Shown: positions 8,667 through 17,264 of the stretch, one piece after another
Layout: each line of letters starts with the position of its first letter
Numbering within the stretch: the first letter of the stretch is position 1
From: Pseudomonas frederiksbergensis
GTDB lineage: Bacteria > Pseudomonadota > Gammaproteobacteria > Pseudomonadales > Pseudomonadaceae
Assembly (NCBI RefSeq): GCF_003732705.1
Contig: NZ_MOBR01000017.1
Coordinates: 1-64,000 of the forward strand
Length of the DNA stretch: 64,000 bases
Reading direction: 5' to 3'
Program-made: the position numbers and the translations under genes
Notes under the pieces: generated by a model
Databases searched by the model: none
Told to the model about the DNA's origin: nothing
What the model saw: the letters and a program-made list of their open reading frames with translations, nothing else

Positions 8667-9326
8667 ATGCACGAGTATCTGAATCCCGGCCGCTTCATCG
8701 ATAGTGACCACCCCGCCGTGGTGGAGTTCGCCGAAAAACATCGCGGTGTCAGTTGCGATCCCCTCGAACAAGCGATCAATCTCTATTACGCCGTGCGTGA
8801 GGCCGTGCGCTACAACCCCTACACCTTCAGCCGCGACCCAGACACCTTGCGCGGCAGTTACGCACTGGCGGCGGGGGAAAGTTATTGCGTGCCCAAGGCC
8901 ACGTTGCTGGCCGGGTGCGCCCGGCATTGCGGGATCCCGGCGCGCATTGGCCTGGCGGACGTGCGCAATCACCTGTCGACCCCGCGCTTGCTCGAACTGC
9001 TCAAGAGCGACATGTTCGCCATGCACGGCTACACCGAGTTGTACCTGAACGAGCGCTGGGTCAAGGCCACGCCCGCGTTCAATCAAGGCTTGTGCGAGTT
9101 GTTCAATGTTGCGCCGCTGGAATTCGACGGCATCCACGACAGTATCTTCCACCCCTTCAACCGTGACGGCGCACCGTTGATGGAATACCTGGTGGACCAC
9201 GGCCAGTTTCCCGACGTACCGCAAGCGTTCTTTTTCGAACACCTGGAGAAGTGCTATCCGCATCTGTTCGGCGATCAACAGCCGGTGCTGCTGGGTGACA
9301 TGCAGAGTGATTTGAGTCGCGCCTGA
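8667..9326 (+). CDS. Transglutaminase-like protein
   Basis: Transglutaminase-core (papain-like fold) protein of 219 residues. Cys74 in ESYCVPKATLLAGCARHCGI and His120 in AMHGYTELYL match the catalytic Cys and His. The third position, normally Asp in a WxxxD context, reads WVKATPAFN, so the Asp appears to be missing. The start ATG at 8667 has AGGAG eight bases upstream. It is divergent from fadE and followed 43 bases later by a GST gene. Members can act as proteases, peptide cyclases or amidases; the substrate here is unknown. Confidence 0.82.
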   Translation: MHEYLNPGRFIDSDHPAVVEFAEKHRGVSCDPLEQAINLYYAVREAVRYNPYTFSRDPDTLRGSYALAAGESYCVPKATLLAGCARHCGIPARIGLADVRNHLSTPRLLELLKSDMFAMHGYTELYLNERWVKATPAFNQGLCELFNVAPLEFDGIHDSIFHPFNRDGAPLMEYLVDHGQFPDVPQAFFFEHLEKCYPHLFGDQQPVLLGDMQSDLSRA

Positions 9327-9369
9327 TCCGGCGTATGCTGCCTGCGCATTCATCCAAAAAGAGGCAGTC

Positions 9370-9993
9370 ATGCTGAAGATCTGGGGTCGGAAAAACTCGT
9401 CGAATGTCAGGAAACCACTGTGGGCCGCCGAGGAACTTGGCCTGGCCTATGAAGCCATCGATGCCGGCGGCGCGTTCGGGGTGGTGGACACGCCTGAATA
9501 CCGCGCGATGAATCCCAATGGCCGCGTGCCGGTGATTCAGGACGACGGTTTTGTGCTGTGGGAATCCAACGCCATCGTGCGTTACCTGCTGGCTCGCCAC
9601 GCCAACGGCACGGCCTGGTATCCGCAAGACCTTCAGGCCCGGGCATCTGCCGATAAATGGATGGACTGGACCACTTCAAGCTTTGCTGGCCCGTTCCGCA
9701 CCGTGTTCTGGGGCGTGTTGCGCACCCCGAAAGAGCAGCAGGACTGGACCGCCATCAATGCCGCGATCAAAGAGTGCGACGGCCTGCTGTCGATGGCCGA
9801 TCAGGCGTTGGCGGTGAAACCCTACCTGTCCGGCGATGAAATCGGCATGGGCGATATTCCCCTGGGCAGCTTCGTTTATGCCTGGTTCGAGATGCCGATC
9901 GAGCGCGCGCCGCAACCGCATCTGGAAGCCTGGTATGCGCGACTGAAGCAACGTCCGGCGTATCAAAAAGCCGTCATGACCGCGTTGACTTAA
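9370..9993 (+). CDS. Glutathione S-transferase family protein
   Basis: Cytosolic GST of 207 residues, full family length. The thioredoxin-like N-terminal domain holds SSNVRKPLWAAEELGL (the Ser at the catalytic position), NPNGRVPVI with its cis-proline, and the WESNAIVRYL glutathione-binding segment; an all-helical C-terminal domain follows. It is most like the YibF/YfcF type of bacterial GST. GAGGCAGTC stands before the ATG. It lies between the transglutaminase-like gene and the ABC exporter pair. The natural substrate is not known. Confidence 0.88.
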   Translation: MLKIWGRKNSSNVRKPLWAAEELGLAYEAIDAGGAFGVVDTPEYRAMNPNGRVPVIQDDGFVLWESNAIVRYLLARHANGTAWYPQDLQARASADKWMDWTTSSFAGPFRTVFWGVLRTPKEQQDWTAINAAIKECDGLLSMADQALAVKPYLSGDEIGMGDIPLGSFVYAWFEMPIERAPQPHLEAWYARLKQRPAYQKAVMTALT

Positions 9994-10125
9994 TACTCAC
10001 TATCGACACACTTGACTGTACTTGTGTGGCGGCGACAAGCACCATTGCGCTCGTGCGCCGTGGTTGTATTGATCGCCGCCCGCCCTTATTTATTCCTTTC
10101 TTCCCTTCTTGGTGCGTATCCCGAT

Positions 10126-11058
10126 ATGAGTTCCGCTCTGTCCATCCGGCAGCTAACCAAAACCTACGGCAACGGTTTCCAGGCCCTGAGTGGTATCGAT
10201 CTGGATGTCGCCGAAGGTGACTTTTTCGCCTTGCTCGGCCCTAACGGCGCCGGCAAATCCACGACCATCGGCATTCTCTCGACCCTGGTGAACAAGACCA
10301 CGGGCACGGTGAATATCTTCGGTCATGACCTCGACAAGAACCCTGCGCAGCTCAAGCGCTCCATCGGCGTGGTGCCGCAGGAGTTCAACTTCAACCAGTT
10401 TGAAAAGACCTTCGACATTGTCGTGACCCAGGCCGGCTATTACGGCATCCCGCCGAAAATCGCCAAGGAGCGCGCCGAGCAGTACCTGACGCAGCTGGGC
10501 TTGTGGGACAAACGCGACGTGCCATCACGCTCCCTGTCCGGCGGCATGAAACGGCGCCTGATGATCGCCCGCGCCCTGGTTCACGAGCCGCGCCTGCTGA
10601 TCCTCGACGAACCGACGGCAGGTGTGGACATCGAGCTGCGTCGCTCGATGTGGACCTTCCTCACCGAGCTGAACCAGAAAGGCATCACCATCATCCTCAC
10701 CACCCATTACCTGGAAGAGGCTGAACAGTTGTGCCGCAACATCGGGATCATCGACCACGGCACCATCGTCGAGAACACGAGCATGAAGCAGCTGCTCAGC
10801 CAGTTGCATGTGGAAACCTTCCTGCTCGACACCAAGAACACGCTCAACGTGGTGCCGCAGTTGCTCGGTTATCCGACCAAGCTGCTCGACGGCCATACCC
10901 TGGAGGTCCAGGTGGACAAGGCCATGGGTATCACCGCGCTGTTCACCCAATTGGCGCAACAGAACATCGAAGTGCTGAGCCTGCGTAACAAAACCAATCG
11001 CCTCGAGGAGTTGTTCGTGTCCCTGGTGGAGAAAAATCTGTCGAAGGTGGCGGTATGA
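10126..11058 (+). CDS. ABC-2 transporter ATP-binding protein
   Basis: ATPase of an ABC-2 type exporter, 310 residues. Walker A is GPNGAGKST, the signature is LSGGMKRRL, Walker B is LLILDEPTAG, and the switch His is in TTHYLEEAE. After about residue 225 comes the extra C-terminal domain common in CcmA/NodI/YadG-type ATPases. The ATG at 10126 puts the protein directly at the first beta strand; the open frame to 10012 adds an unrelated hydrophobic stretch. It overlaps the permease gene by 4 bases (ATGA), so they form one YadGH-like exporter. The cargo is unknown. Confidence 0.92.
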   Translation: MSSALSIRQLTKTYGNGFQALSGIDLDVAEGDFFALLGPNGAGKSTTIGILSTLVNKTTGTVNIFGHDLDKNPAQLKRSIGVVPQEFNFNQFEKTFDIVVTQAGYYGIPPKIAKERAEQYLTQLGLWDKRDVPSRSLSGGMKRRLMIARALVHEPRLLILDEPTAGVDIELRRSMWTFLTELNQKGITIILTTHYLEEAEQLCRNIGIIDHGTIVENTSMKQLLSQLHVETFLLDTKNTLNVVPQLLGYPTKLLDGHTLEVQVDKAMGITALFTQLAQQNIEVLSLRNKTNRLEELFVSLVEKNLSKVAV

Positions 11059-11834
11059 GTTCCGAGCTGCAACCCAACCTCGTTGCCCTCAACACTATCG
11101 TTTACCGCGAGGTAAAGCGCTTTACCCGGATCTGGCCACAGACCCTGCTGCCGCCGGCCATCACCATGGTTTTGTACTTTGTGATCTTCGGCAACCTGAT
11201 CGGCAAGCAGATTGGCGGCATGGGCGGCTTCACCTACATGGAGTACATCGTGCCGGGGCTGATCATGATGTCGGTGATCACCAACTCCTATGGCAACGTG
11301 GTGTCGAGTTTCTTCGGCAGCAAGTTCCAGCGTTCGATCGAGGAATTGATGGTCTCGCCGGTATCGCCGCACACGATCCTGATCGGCTACACCTTGGGTG
11401 GCGTGCTGCGCGGGTTGATGGTCGGGGTCATCGTGACGATCCTGTCGCTGTTCTTCACCGATTTGCAGGTGCATCACCTGGGTGTGACCATTTTGGTGGT
11501 GGTGCTGACGGCGACGATCTTCTCGCTGCTGGGCTTCATCAACGCAGTGTTTGCACGTAACTTCGATGACATCTCGATCATCCCGACCTTCGTCCTGACA
11601 CCGCTGACGTACCTCGGCGGGGTGTTCTACTCGATCTCGTTGTTGCCGCCGTTCTGGCAGACCGTGTCCCTGGCCAACCCGGTGCTGCACATGGTCAACG
11701 CGTTCCGTTACGGCATCCTTGGCGTTTCGGATATCAAGATCAGCGTGGCAATCACGTTCATGCTGGTGGCGACCGTAGCCTTGTACATCGGTTGCGCGCG
11801 GTTGCTGGTGAGTGGGCGCGGGATGCGGACCTGA
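11055..11834 (+). CDS. ABC-2 transporter permease
   Basis: Inner-membrane permease of 259 residues with about six hydrophobic helices and the ABC-2 signature region near the C-terminus (LANPVLHMVNAFRYGILG). Its start overlaps the stop of the ATPase gene by four bases. One permease and one ATPase would assemble as a 2+2 complex, as in the E. coli YadGH pair that this set resembles. No dedicated periplasmic or outer-membrane partner is nearby. A REP pair and a terminator follow. Confidence 0.91.
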   Translation: MSSELQPNLVALNTIVYREVKRFTRIWPQTLLPPAITMVLYFVIFGNLIGKQIGGMGGFTYMEYIVPGLIMMSVITNSYGNVVSSFFGSKFQRSIEELMVSPVSPHTILIGYTLGGVLRGLMVGVIVTILSLFFTDLQVHHLGVTILVVVLTATIFSLLGFINAVFARNFDDISIIPTFVLTPLTYLGGVFYSISLLPPFWQTVSLANPVLHMVNAFRYGILGVSDIKISVAITFMLVATVALYIGCARLLVSGRGMRT

Positions 11835-11851
11835 TCCGAGACCGCGTCGCG

Positions 11852-11946
11852 GCCTTCGCGGGCAAGCCTCGCGCCTACAGGGTCGCTGCCTTCGCGTTTG
11901 GGCAAACGACACAAAACCTGTAGGCGCGAGGCTTGCCCGCGAAGGC
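11852..11946. repeat. REP-type inverted repeat pair, variant
   Basis: Arms of GCCTTCGCGGGCAAGCCTCG and complement. The unit reads GTAGGCGCGAGG where the other copies read GTAGGAGCGAGG, and both arms carry the change, so they were co-inherited or corrected together. Confidence 0.88.
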
Positions 11947-11970
11947 GCCCGTCCAGACACCACAAAAAAG

Positions 11971-12001
11971 AACGGCCTCCAAAAATGGAGGCCGTTTTGC
12001 A
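11971..12001. terminator. Bidirectional terminator between convergent genes
   Basis: AACGGCCTCC and GGAGGCCGTT form a 10-bp stem with a 7-base A-rich loop and T/A-rich flanks; it ends the permease gene and the convergent DUF2062 gene. Confidence 0.82.
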
Positions 12002-12004
12002 TTC

Positions 12005-12520
12005 CTACATCCGGGTTTTCTTGCGTCGCGCCCACTGCCGCCCAACCCACCATCGCCAATACATCATGGTCACGCAATAGCCGAGAGCACCCAGCACCAA
12101 CCCAACCACCACCGACCCAAGCAAAAACGGCTGCCACAACGTCGAGAGTTGCCCGCTGATCCATTCCCAGGTCAACTCATCGGGCAGGTGCCGGGCAGGC
12201 ACGTCCATCAGCCAGGCGCCAGTCTGATACGTACAGAAGAACACGGCGGGCATGGTGATCGGGTTGGTCAGCCAGACCAGGCTCACCGCGATCGGCATGT
12301 TGCCGCGAACCATGATTGCGAGGACGGCAGCCACCAGCATTTGCAGCGGAATCGGCAGAAACGCCGCGAACAGACCGACGGCCATCGCCCGGGCCACCGA
12401 ATGGCGGTTGAGGTGCCAAAGGTTCGGGTCATGCAGCAGTTTGCCGAGAAAGCGTAAGGATTTGTGTTCCCTGATGCTGGTCGGGTCTGGCATGTAGCGT
12501 TTGAATAAGCGCCGGGGCAT
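12005..12520 (-). CDS. DUF2062 membrane protein
   Basis: Inner-membrane protein of 171 residues with the DUF2062 core: a basic N-terminus, HSVARAMAVGLFAAFLPIP, then WLTNPITMPAVF, and a last hydrophobic helix followed by a basic tail (RRKKTRM). The start at 12520 gives the compact family length, though no clear ribosome site supports it and the frame runs on to 12592. It is divergent from comEC, the arrangement I also recall from P. aeruginosa. The molecular function of DUF2062 is not established. Confidence 0.83.
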   Translation of the reverse strand: MPRRLFKRYMPDPTSIREHKSLRFLGKLLHDPNLWHLNRHSVARAMAVGLFAAFLPIPLQMLVAAVLAIMVRGNMPIAVSLVWLTNPITMPAVFFCTYQTGAWLMDVPARHLPDELTWEWISGQLSTLWQPFLLGSVVVGLVLGALGYCVTMMYWRWWVGRQWARRKKTRM

Positions 12521-12655
12521 AAGGCTTCTCGGTCGGTTCAGGCGGCAAGTATGTCTGGATTCTATGTGTGGCCCATTCAGACTTTGTGACAATTAATAAC
12601 CGCGCCCGTGCGCCAGCCGACTATGCCTAGTTAGGGGACTCTCAAGGACGGGCTT

Positions 12656-14890
12656 ATGCGCACAGGGATGGTGGCGCTGGCGCTCGGGTTGTTGGCGCTG
12701 CGTTTTTTACCGGTTTTACCGCCGGTCTGGTTAGGGTTTTTGCTGCCGGTCGTGGGGTTAATGGCGTTGCCGTTTCGCACGTACCCGTTGGCCTTTTTCC
12801 TGTTCGGATTCAGTTGGGCGTGCGGGCAGGCGCAGTCGGCGCTGGATGATCGGCTGCCTGCCAGCCTGGACGGCGAAACCCGCTGGGTCGAAGGTCGGAT
12901 AACCGGATTGCCGCAAAATAATGAAGCGGTGGTGCGTTTCGAACTGGCGGACGCACGTTCGCGACATGGTTCGGTACCGCCGCTGATGCGCCTGGCCTGG
13001 TACGACGGGCCGCCGGTAAGCAGTGGCGAACGCTGGCGGCTGGCGGTGAAGTTGAAGCGTCCGACCGGGCTGCTCAATCCCCATGCCTTCGATTACGACG
13101 CCTGGCTGCTGGCCCAAGGCGTCGGCGCGACGGGCACGGTCAAGGATGGCCAGCGCCTGTCACCCGCCCGCTGGGCCTGGCGCGACGGCATCCGCCAGCG
13201 TTTGCTCAGTGTCGATGCCCAAGGACGAGCGGGGGCTCTGGCGGCGTTGGTGCTGGGTGATGGCGCCGGGTTGAGCCGCGAAGACTGGCAGGTATTGCAA
13301 GACACCGGCACCGTGCATCTGTTGGTGATTTCCGGGCAGCACATCGGTTTGCTGGCGGGGTCGGTGTATTTGCTGATCGCCGGGCTCGCCCGCTATGGCT
13401 TGTGGCCGGTTCGTTGGCCCTGGCTGCCGTGGGCGTGCGGCCTGGCGTTCGCGGCGGCGCTCGGTTATGGGCTGCTGGCCGGTTTCGAAGTGCCGGTGCG
13501 CCGGGCCTGCGTGATGATCGGTCTGGTGTTGTTATGGCGGCTGCGCTTTCGTCATCTGGGTGCCTGGTGGCCGCTGTTGCTGGCGCTCGATGGCGTCCTG
13601 CTGCTGGATCCGCTGGCGAGTTTGCAGCCGGGTTTCTGGTTGTCCTTTGCCGCGGTGGCAGTGTTGATCTTCACCTTCGGCGGCCGGTTGGGGCCCTGGC
13701 GCTGGTGGCAAACCTGGACCCGCGCTCAATGGCTGATCGCAATTGGACTATGCCCACTGTTGCTGATGCTGGGATTGCCCATCAGTGTCAGTGGGCCGCT
13801 GGTCAATCTGCTGGCGGTGCCGTGGATCAGCCTGGTGGTATTGCCGCCAGCCTTGCTCGGGACTTTGCTGTTGCCGGTGCCTTACGTGGGGGAAGGGTTG
13901 CTGTGGCTGGCGGGCGGTCTGATCGACCTGCTGTTCAAGGGACTGGCATTGATGGCCGGCCAATTACCCGCGTGGGTGCCGGTGGCAGTGCCGATATGGA
14001 TCGGGATCATCGGTGCATTGGGGGCCTTTCTTCTATTAATGCCCCGAGGTGTGCCGCTGCGCCCGTTCGGTTGGCCGATGTTGTTGCTGTTGGTGTTTCC
14101 GCCACGGGATGAGGTGCCGGAAGGCCGGGCCGAGATCTGGCAGCTGGATGTCGGTCAGGGATTGGCGATCCTGGTGCGCACTCGCCAGCACACGCTGCTG
14201 TACGACGCCGGTCCGCGTTTTGGCGATTTCGACCTCGGTGAACGGGTGGTGCTGCCGGCATTGCGCAAACTCGGCGTAAACGGACTTGACCTGATGCTGC
14301 TCAGTCATGCAGACGCCGACCATGCTGGCGGGGCTCGCGCAATCAAGGAAGGGCTGCCTGTAAAGCAAGTCATCAGTGGCGATCCACTGGCCCTGCCCGT
14401 GGAGTTAAACGCCGAAGTCTGTGAAAGTGGCCGGCAATGGACCTGGGAGGGCGTGACCTTCCAGCTCTGGCAGTGGTCATCGGCCAGCGAAAGCAATCAA
14501 AAATCCTGTGTCCTGCAAATCGAAGCCAATGGTGAACGCCTGCTACTGACCGGCGATATCGACATCCACGCCGAACGCGCGCTGCTGGACAGCCCCTTGG
14601 CGGTGCCCACCGATTGGTTGACGGCGCCTCATCACGGCAGCCGCAGTTCTTCGTCGATGGCGCTGCTTTCCGGGCTGGAACCCAAAGCCGTGCTGATCTC
14701 CCGCGGACACGGCAATTCCTTCGGTCATCCCCACCCCACGGTTATGGCGCGTTACCGCAAACGGGGCCTGCACATCTATGACAGCGCCGAGCACGGTGCC
14801 GTCCGTCTACTGCTGGGTAGCTTTGAACCGCCCCGGACGATGCGTCAACAACGGCGCTTCTGGCGCGATGCGCCGGCGGTGAACAAATGA
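12656..14890 (+). CDS. comEC: ComEC/Rec2 family DNA-uptake channel
   Basis: Inner-membrane protein of the ComEC/Rec2 family, 744 residues, expected to carry single-stranded DNA into the cytoplasm during transformation. The N-terminal soluble domain (DUF4131) covers about residues 20-180. The competence domain with the family motif LLVISGQHIGLLAG starts near residue 220 and has many membrane helices. A C-terminal metallo-beta-lactamase-like domain begins near 495 with LDVGQGLAILV, SHADADHAGG (HxDxDH) and APHHGS. The strong metal motif suggests an active nuclease domain. It is the first gene of an overlapping envelope operon. Confidence 0.94.
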   Translation: MRTGMVALALGLLALRFLPVLPPVWLGFLLPVVGLMALPFRTYPLAFFLFGFSWACGQAQSALDDRLPASLDGETRWVEGRITGLPQNNEAVVRFELADARSRHGSVPPLMRLAWYDGPPVSSGERWRLAVKLKRPTGLLNPHAFDYDAWLLAQGVGATGTVKDGQRLSPARWAWRDGIRQRLLSVDAQGRAGALAALVLGDGAGLSREDWQVLQDTGTVHLLVISGQHIGLLAGSVYLLIAGLARYGLWPVRWPWLPWACGLAFAAALGYGLLAGFEVPVRRACVMIGLVLLWRLRFRHLGAWWPLLLALDGVLLLDPLASLQPGFWLSFAAVAVLIFTFGGRLGPWRWWQTWTRAQWLIAIGLCPLLLMLGLPISVSGPLVNLLAVPWISLVVLPPALLGTLLLPVPYVGEGLLWLAGGLIDLLFKGLALMAGQLPAWVPVAVPIWIGIIGALGAFLLLMPRGVPLRPFGWPMLLLLVFPPRDEVPEGRAEIWQLDVGQGLAILVRTRQHTLLYDAGPRFGDFDLGERVVLPALRKLGVNGLDLMLLSHADADHAGGARAIKEGLPVKQVISGDPLALPVELNAEVCESGRQWTWEGVTFQLWQWSSASESNQKSCVLQIEANGERLLLTGDIDIHAERALLDSPLAVPTDWLTAPHHGSRSSSSMALLSGLEPKAVLISRGHGNSFGHPHPTVMARYRKRGLHIYDSAEHGAVRLLLGSFEPPRTMRQQRRFWRDAPAVNK

Positions 14891-14976
14891 TCAGCCGGAC
14901 GGGATGCGACATCCCGGTCTTCGGTGCGCCGACCCCCTATGTTAGAGTGGCGCACTTTTTCGAGGGGACTGTCACT

Positions 14977-15615
14977 GTGTGGGAATTGGTCAAATCCGGC
15001 GGCTGGATGATGCTGCCGATCATTCTGAGTTCCATCGCGGCCATGGCGATCGTTGCCGAACGTCTGTGGACCCTGCGTGCCAGCCGTGTGACCCCGGAGC
15101 ATTTGCTCGGGCAGGTCTGGGTCTGGATCAAAGACAAACAACTGAATAAAGAAAAGCTCAAGGAACTGCGCGCCAACTCGCCGCTGGGGGAAATCCTCGC
15201 TGCGGGCCTGGCCAACTCCAAGCATGGTCGCGAGATCATGAAAGAGTGCATCGAAGAGGCCGCCGCCCGGGTCATCCATGAGCTGGAGCGTTACATCAAC
15301 GCCCTGGGCACCATCGCCGCCATGGCCCCGTTGCTCGGGTTGCTGGGTACGGTGCTGGGCATGATCGATATCTTCAGTTCGTTCATGGGCACCGGCATGA
15401 CCACCAATGCCGCAGTGCTGGCCGGTGGTATTTCCAAAGCCTTGATCACCACGGCTTCGGGCCTGATCGTCGGTATTCCGTCGGTATTCTTCCACCGGTT
15501 CCTGCAACGGCGCATCGATGAGCTGGTGGTGGGGATGGAGCAGGAAGCCATCAAGCTGGTTGAAGTGGTGCAGGGCGACCGCGATGTGGATCTGTCCGAG
15601 GGCAAAAAAGCGTGA
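14977..15615 (+). CDS. exbB: ExbB/TolQ-family proton channel subunit
   Basis: MotA/TolQ/ExbB-type inner-membrane protein, 212 residues, that with the ExbD homologue forms a proton-driven motor. Three membrane segments are visible: near the N-terminus (WMMLPIILSSIAAMAIVAE), then a pair in the second half containing LGLLGTVLGMIDIF and SGLIVGIPSVFF. The start is GTG at 14977, preceded by GAGGGGA; the frame reaches upstream into comEC but those residues look noncoding. It overlaps exbD by four bases. No tonB or tolA gene is adjacent, so the partner energised by this motor is uncertain. Confidence 0.9.
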   Translation: MWELVKSGGWMMLPIILSSIAAMAIVAERLWTLRASRVTPEHLLGQVWVWIKDKQLNKEKLKELRANSPLGEILAAGLANSKHGREIMKECIEEAAARVIHELERYINALGTIAAMAPLLGLLGTVLGMIDIFSSFMGTGMTTNAAVLAGGISKALITTASGLIVGIPSVFFHRFLQRRIDELVVGMEQEAIKLVEVVQGDRDVDLSEGKKA

Positions 15616-16043
15616 AATTCCGCCGCAAGCAACGGGAGAACATAGACATCAACCTCGTGTCGCTGATCGACGTGGTGTTTGTCCTGCTGCTGTTTTTCGT
15701 GGTGACCACGACCTTTACCCGTGAGACCCAATTACGCGTCGAGCTACCGGAAGCGGTCAGCGGTTCGCCGGCTGAAGACCAGCAGGTCAAGCAACTGGAC
15801 ATCGCCATCAGCGCCGAGGGTGTGTTTTCGGTCAACAACCAGTTGCTGCCGAAGAATGATCTGACCAGCCTGATGGACGCGTTGCAGAAAGAATCCAATG
15901 GCGACACCAATCTGCCACTGTCCATCACCGCCGACGGCAAGACCCAACATCAATCCGTCATCACCGCCATGGACGCCGCCGGCAAGCTCGGTTTCAGCCA
16001 CTTGCGCATGACCACGGTCGAGGCGGCGCCGCCCGCTCCCTGA
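15612..16043 (+). CDS. exbD: ExbD/TolR-family protein
   Basis: 143 residues with a short basic N-terminus, one membrane helix (LVSLIDVVFVLLLFFVVTTTF) carrying the conserved protonatable Asp, and a periplasmic TolR-like domain. The start is GTG, embedded in the exbB stop (GTGA), and its own stop overlaps the lpxK start (TGATG). It works with the upstream ExbB homologue in a proton-driven complex. The position before lpxK is conserved in pseudomonads, as I recall. Confidence 0.92.
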   Translation: MKFRRKQRENIDINLVSLIDVVFVLLLFFVVTTTFTRETQLRVELPEAVSGSPAEDQQVKQLDIAISAEGVFSVNNQLLPKNDLTSLMDALQKESNGDTNLPLSITADGKTQHQSVITAMDAAGKLGFSHLRMTTVEAAPPAP

Positions 16044-17053
16044 TGGCCATGTCTGATCGTTTGCTCGCCGCGTGGTACGCCGGTCATCCGGCCCTGAAAC
16101 TGTTGCAGCCGCTGGAATGGCTTTATCGGCGGGTGGTTACGGGCAAGCGCCAACGCTTCCTGGCAGGTGAGGGCGAGATCTATCAGCCGCCGGTGCCGCT
16201 GATCGTCGTCGGCAATATCACCGTGGGCGGCACCGGCAAGACGCCGATGATCCTGTGGATGATCGAGCATTGCCAGCGCAGTGGTTTGCGGGTCGGCGTG
16301 GTCAGCCGGGGTTACGGCGCCAAGCCGCCGCAGTTTCCGTGGCGGGTCGAGGCCGATCAAGGCGCCGATATCGCAGGCGACGAGCCGTTGCTGATCGTCC
16401 AGCGCACCGGCGTGCCGTTGATGATCGACCCGGATCGCAGCAGTGCGGTCAAAGCCTTGCTGGCCAGTGAACCGCTGGACCTGATCCTGTCCGACGACGG
16501 CATGCAACATTACCGTTTGGCCCGGGACCTTGAGCTGGTGCTGATCGACGCCGCCCGTGGCCTGGGCAACAAACGTTGCCTGCCCGCCGGGCCGTTGCGC
16601 GAGCCGATAGAGCGTCTGCAAAGTGTCGATGCCGTGCTGTTCAACGGTGCCGTCCATGACCGCGACGACGGTTTTGCCTTTCAGCTGCAACCTACCGCGC
16701 TGATCAATCTGAAAAGCGGTGAACGTCGCCCACTCGACCATTTTCCGCCGGGTCAGGCGCTGCACGCCGTGGCCGGGATCGGCAATCCCCAGCGTTTCTT
16801 CAAAACCCTCGAAACGCTACACTGGCAGCCAATCCCCCACGGGTTTGCCGACCACGCCGAATACAGCGTGCAGGCGTTGAATTTCACACCGTCATTGCCG
16901 TTGGTGATGACCGAAAAGGATGCGGTGAAGTGCCGTGCCTTTGCCGCTGCCGACTGGTGGTACCTGGCGGTCGATGCTGCGCCGTCGCCGGCCTTCGTGG
17001 CCTGGTTCGATACGCAGCTGATGCGCCTGTTGCCGGCTCGGCTTTTGCCTTAA
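16043..17053 (+). CDS. lpxK: Tetraacyldisaccharide 4'-kinase LpxK
   Basis: Kinase that phosphorylates the 4' position of the lipid A disaccharide at the inner face of the cytoplasmic membrane, 336 residues. The P-loop is unusually well marked as VVGNITVGGTGKTPM near residue 58. ILSDDGMQHYRLARDLELVLID carries the conserved DDGxQ region, and an N-terminal hydrophobic-amphipathic helix would touch the membrane. The start overlaps the exbD stop by one base; a second ATG two codons later is possible. Essential for LPS synthesis in most Gram-negatives. Confidence 0.95.
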   Translation: MAMSDRLLAAWYAGHPALKLLQPLEWLYRRVVTGKRQRFLAGEGEIYQPPVPLIVVGNITVGGTGKTPMILWMIEHCQRSGLRVGVVSRGYGAKPPQFPWRVEADQGADIAGDEPLLIVQRTGVPLMIDPDRSSAVKALLASEPLDLILSDDGMQHYRLARDLELVLIDAARGLGNKRCLPAGPLREPIERLQSVDAVLFNGAVHDRDDGFAFQLQPTALINLKSGERRPLDHFPPGQALHAVAGIGNPQRFFKTLETLHWQPIPHGFADHAEYSVQALNFTPSLPLVMTEKDAVKCRAFAAADWWYLAVDAAPSPAFVAWFDTQLMRLLPARLLP

Positions 17054-17078
17054 CTCCGTTTTTATCCAGGGAATGTTC

Positions 17079-17264
17079 ATGGACACCAAATTGCTCGATA
17101 TCCTCGCTTGCCCGGTCTGCAAAGGCCCGCTCAAGCTCAGCGCCGACAAGACCGAGCTGATCAGCAAGGGCGCAGGCCTGGCGTACCCGATTCGCGACGG
17201 CATCCCGGTGATGCTCGAAACCGAAGCCCGCACCCTGACCACCGACGAGCGCCTGGATAAATGA
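17079..17264 (+). CDS. Trm112-family small protein (YcaR-like)
   Basis: A 61-residue protein of the Trm112/YcaR (UPF0434) family: LLDILACPVCKGPLKL carries the CxxC pair, and YPIRDGIPVML is the family's second conserved block. ATG at 17079 has GGGA six bases upstream; a second ATG lies two codons earlier. It is found between lpxK and kdsB in many gamma-proteobacteria. Its function in bacteria is unproven; eukaryotic Trm112 activates methyltransferases. The stop overlaps the kdsB start. Confidence 0.92.
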   Translation: MDTKLLDILACPVCKGPLKLSADKTELISKGAGLAYPIRDGIPVMLETEARTLTTDERLDK

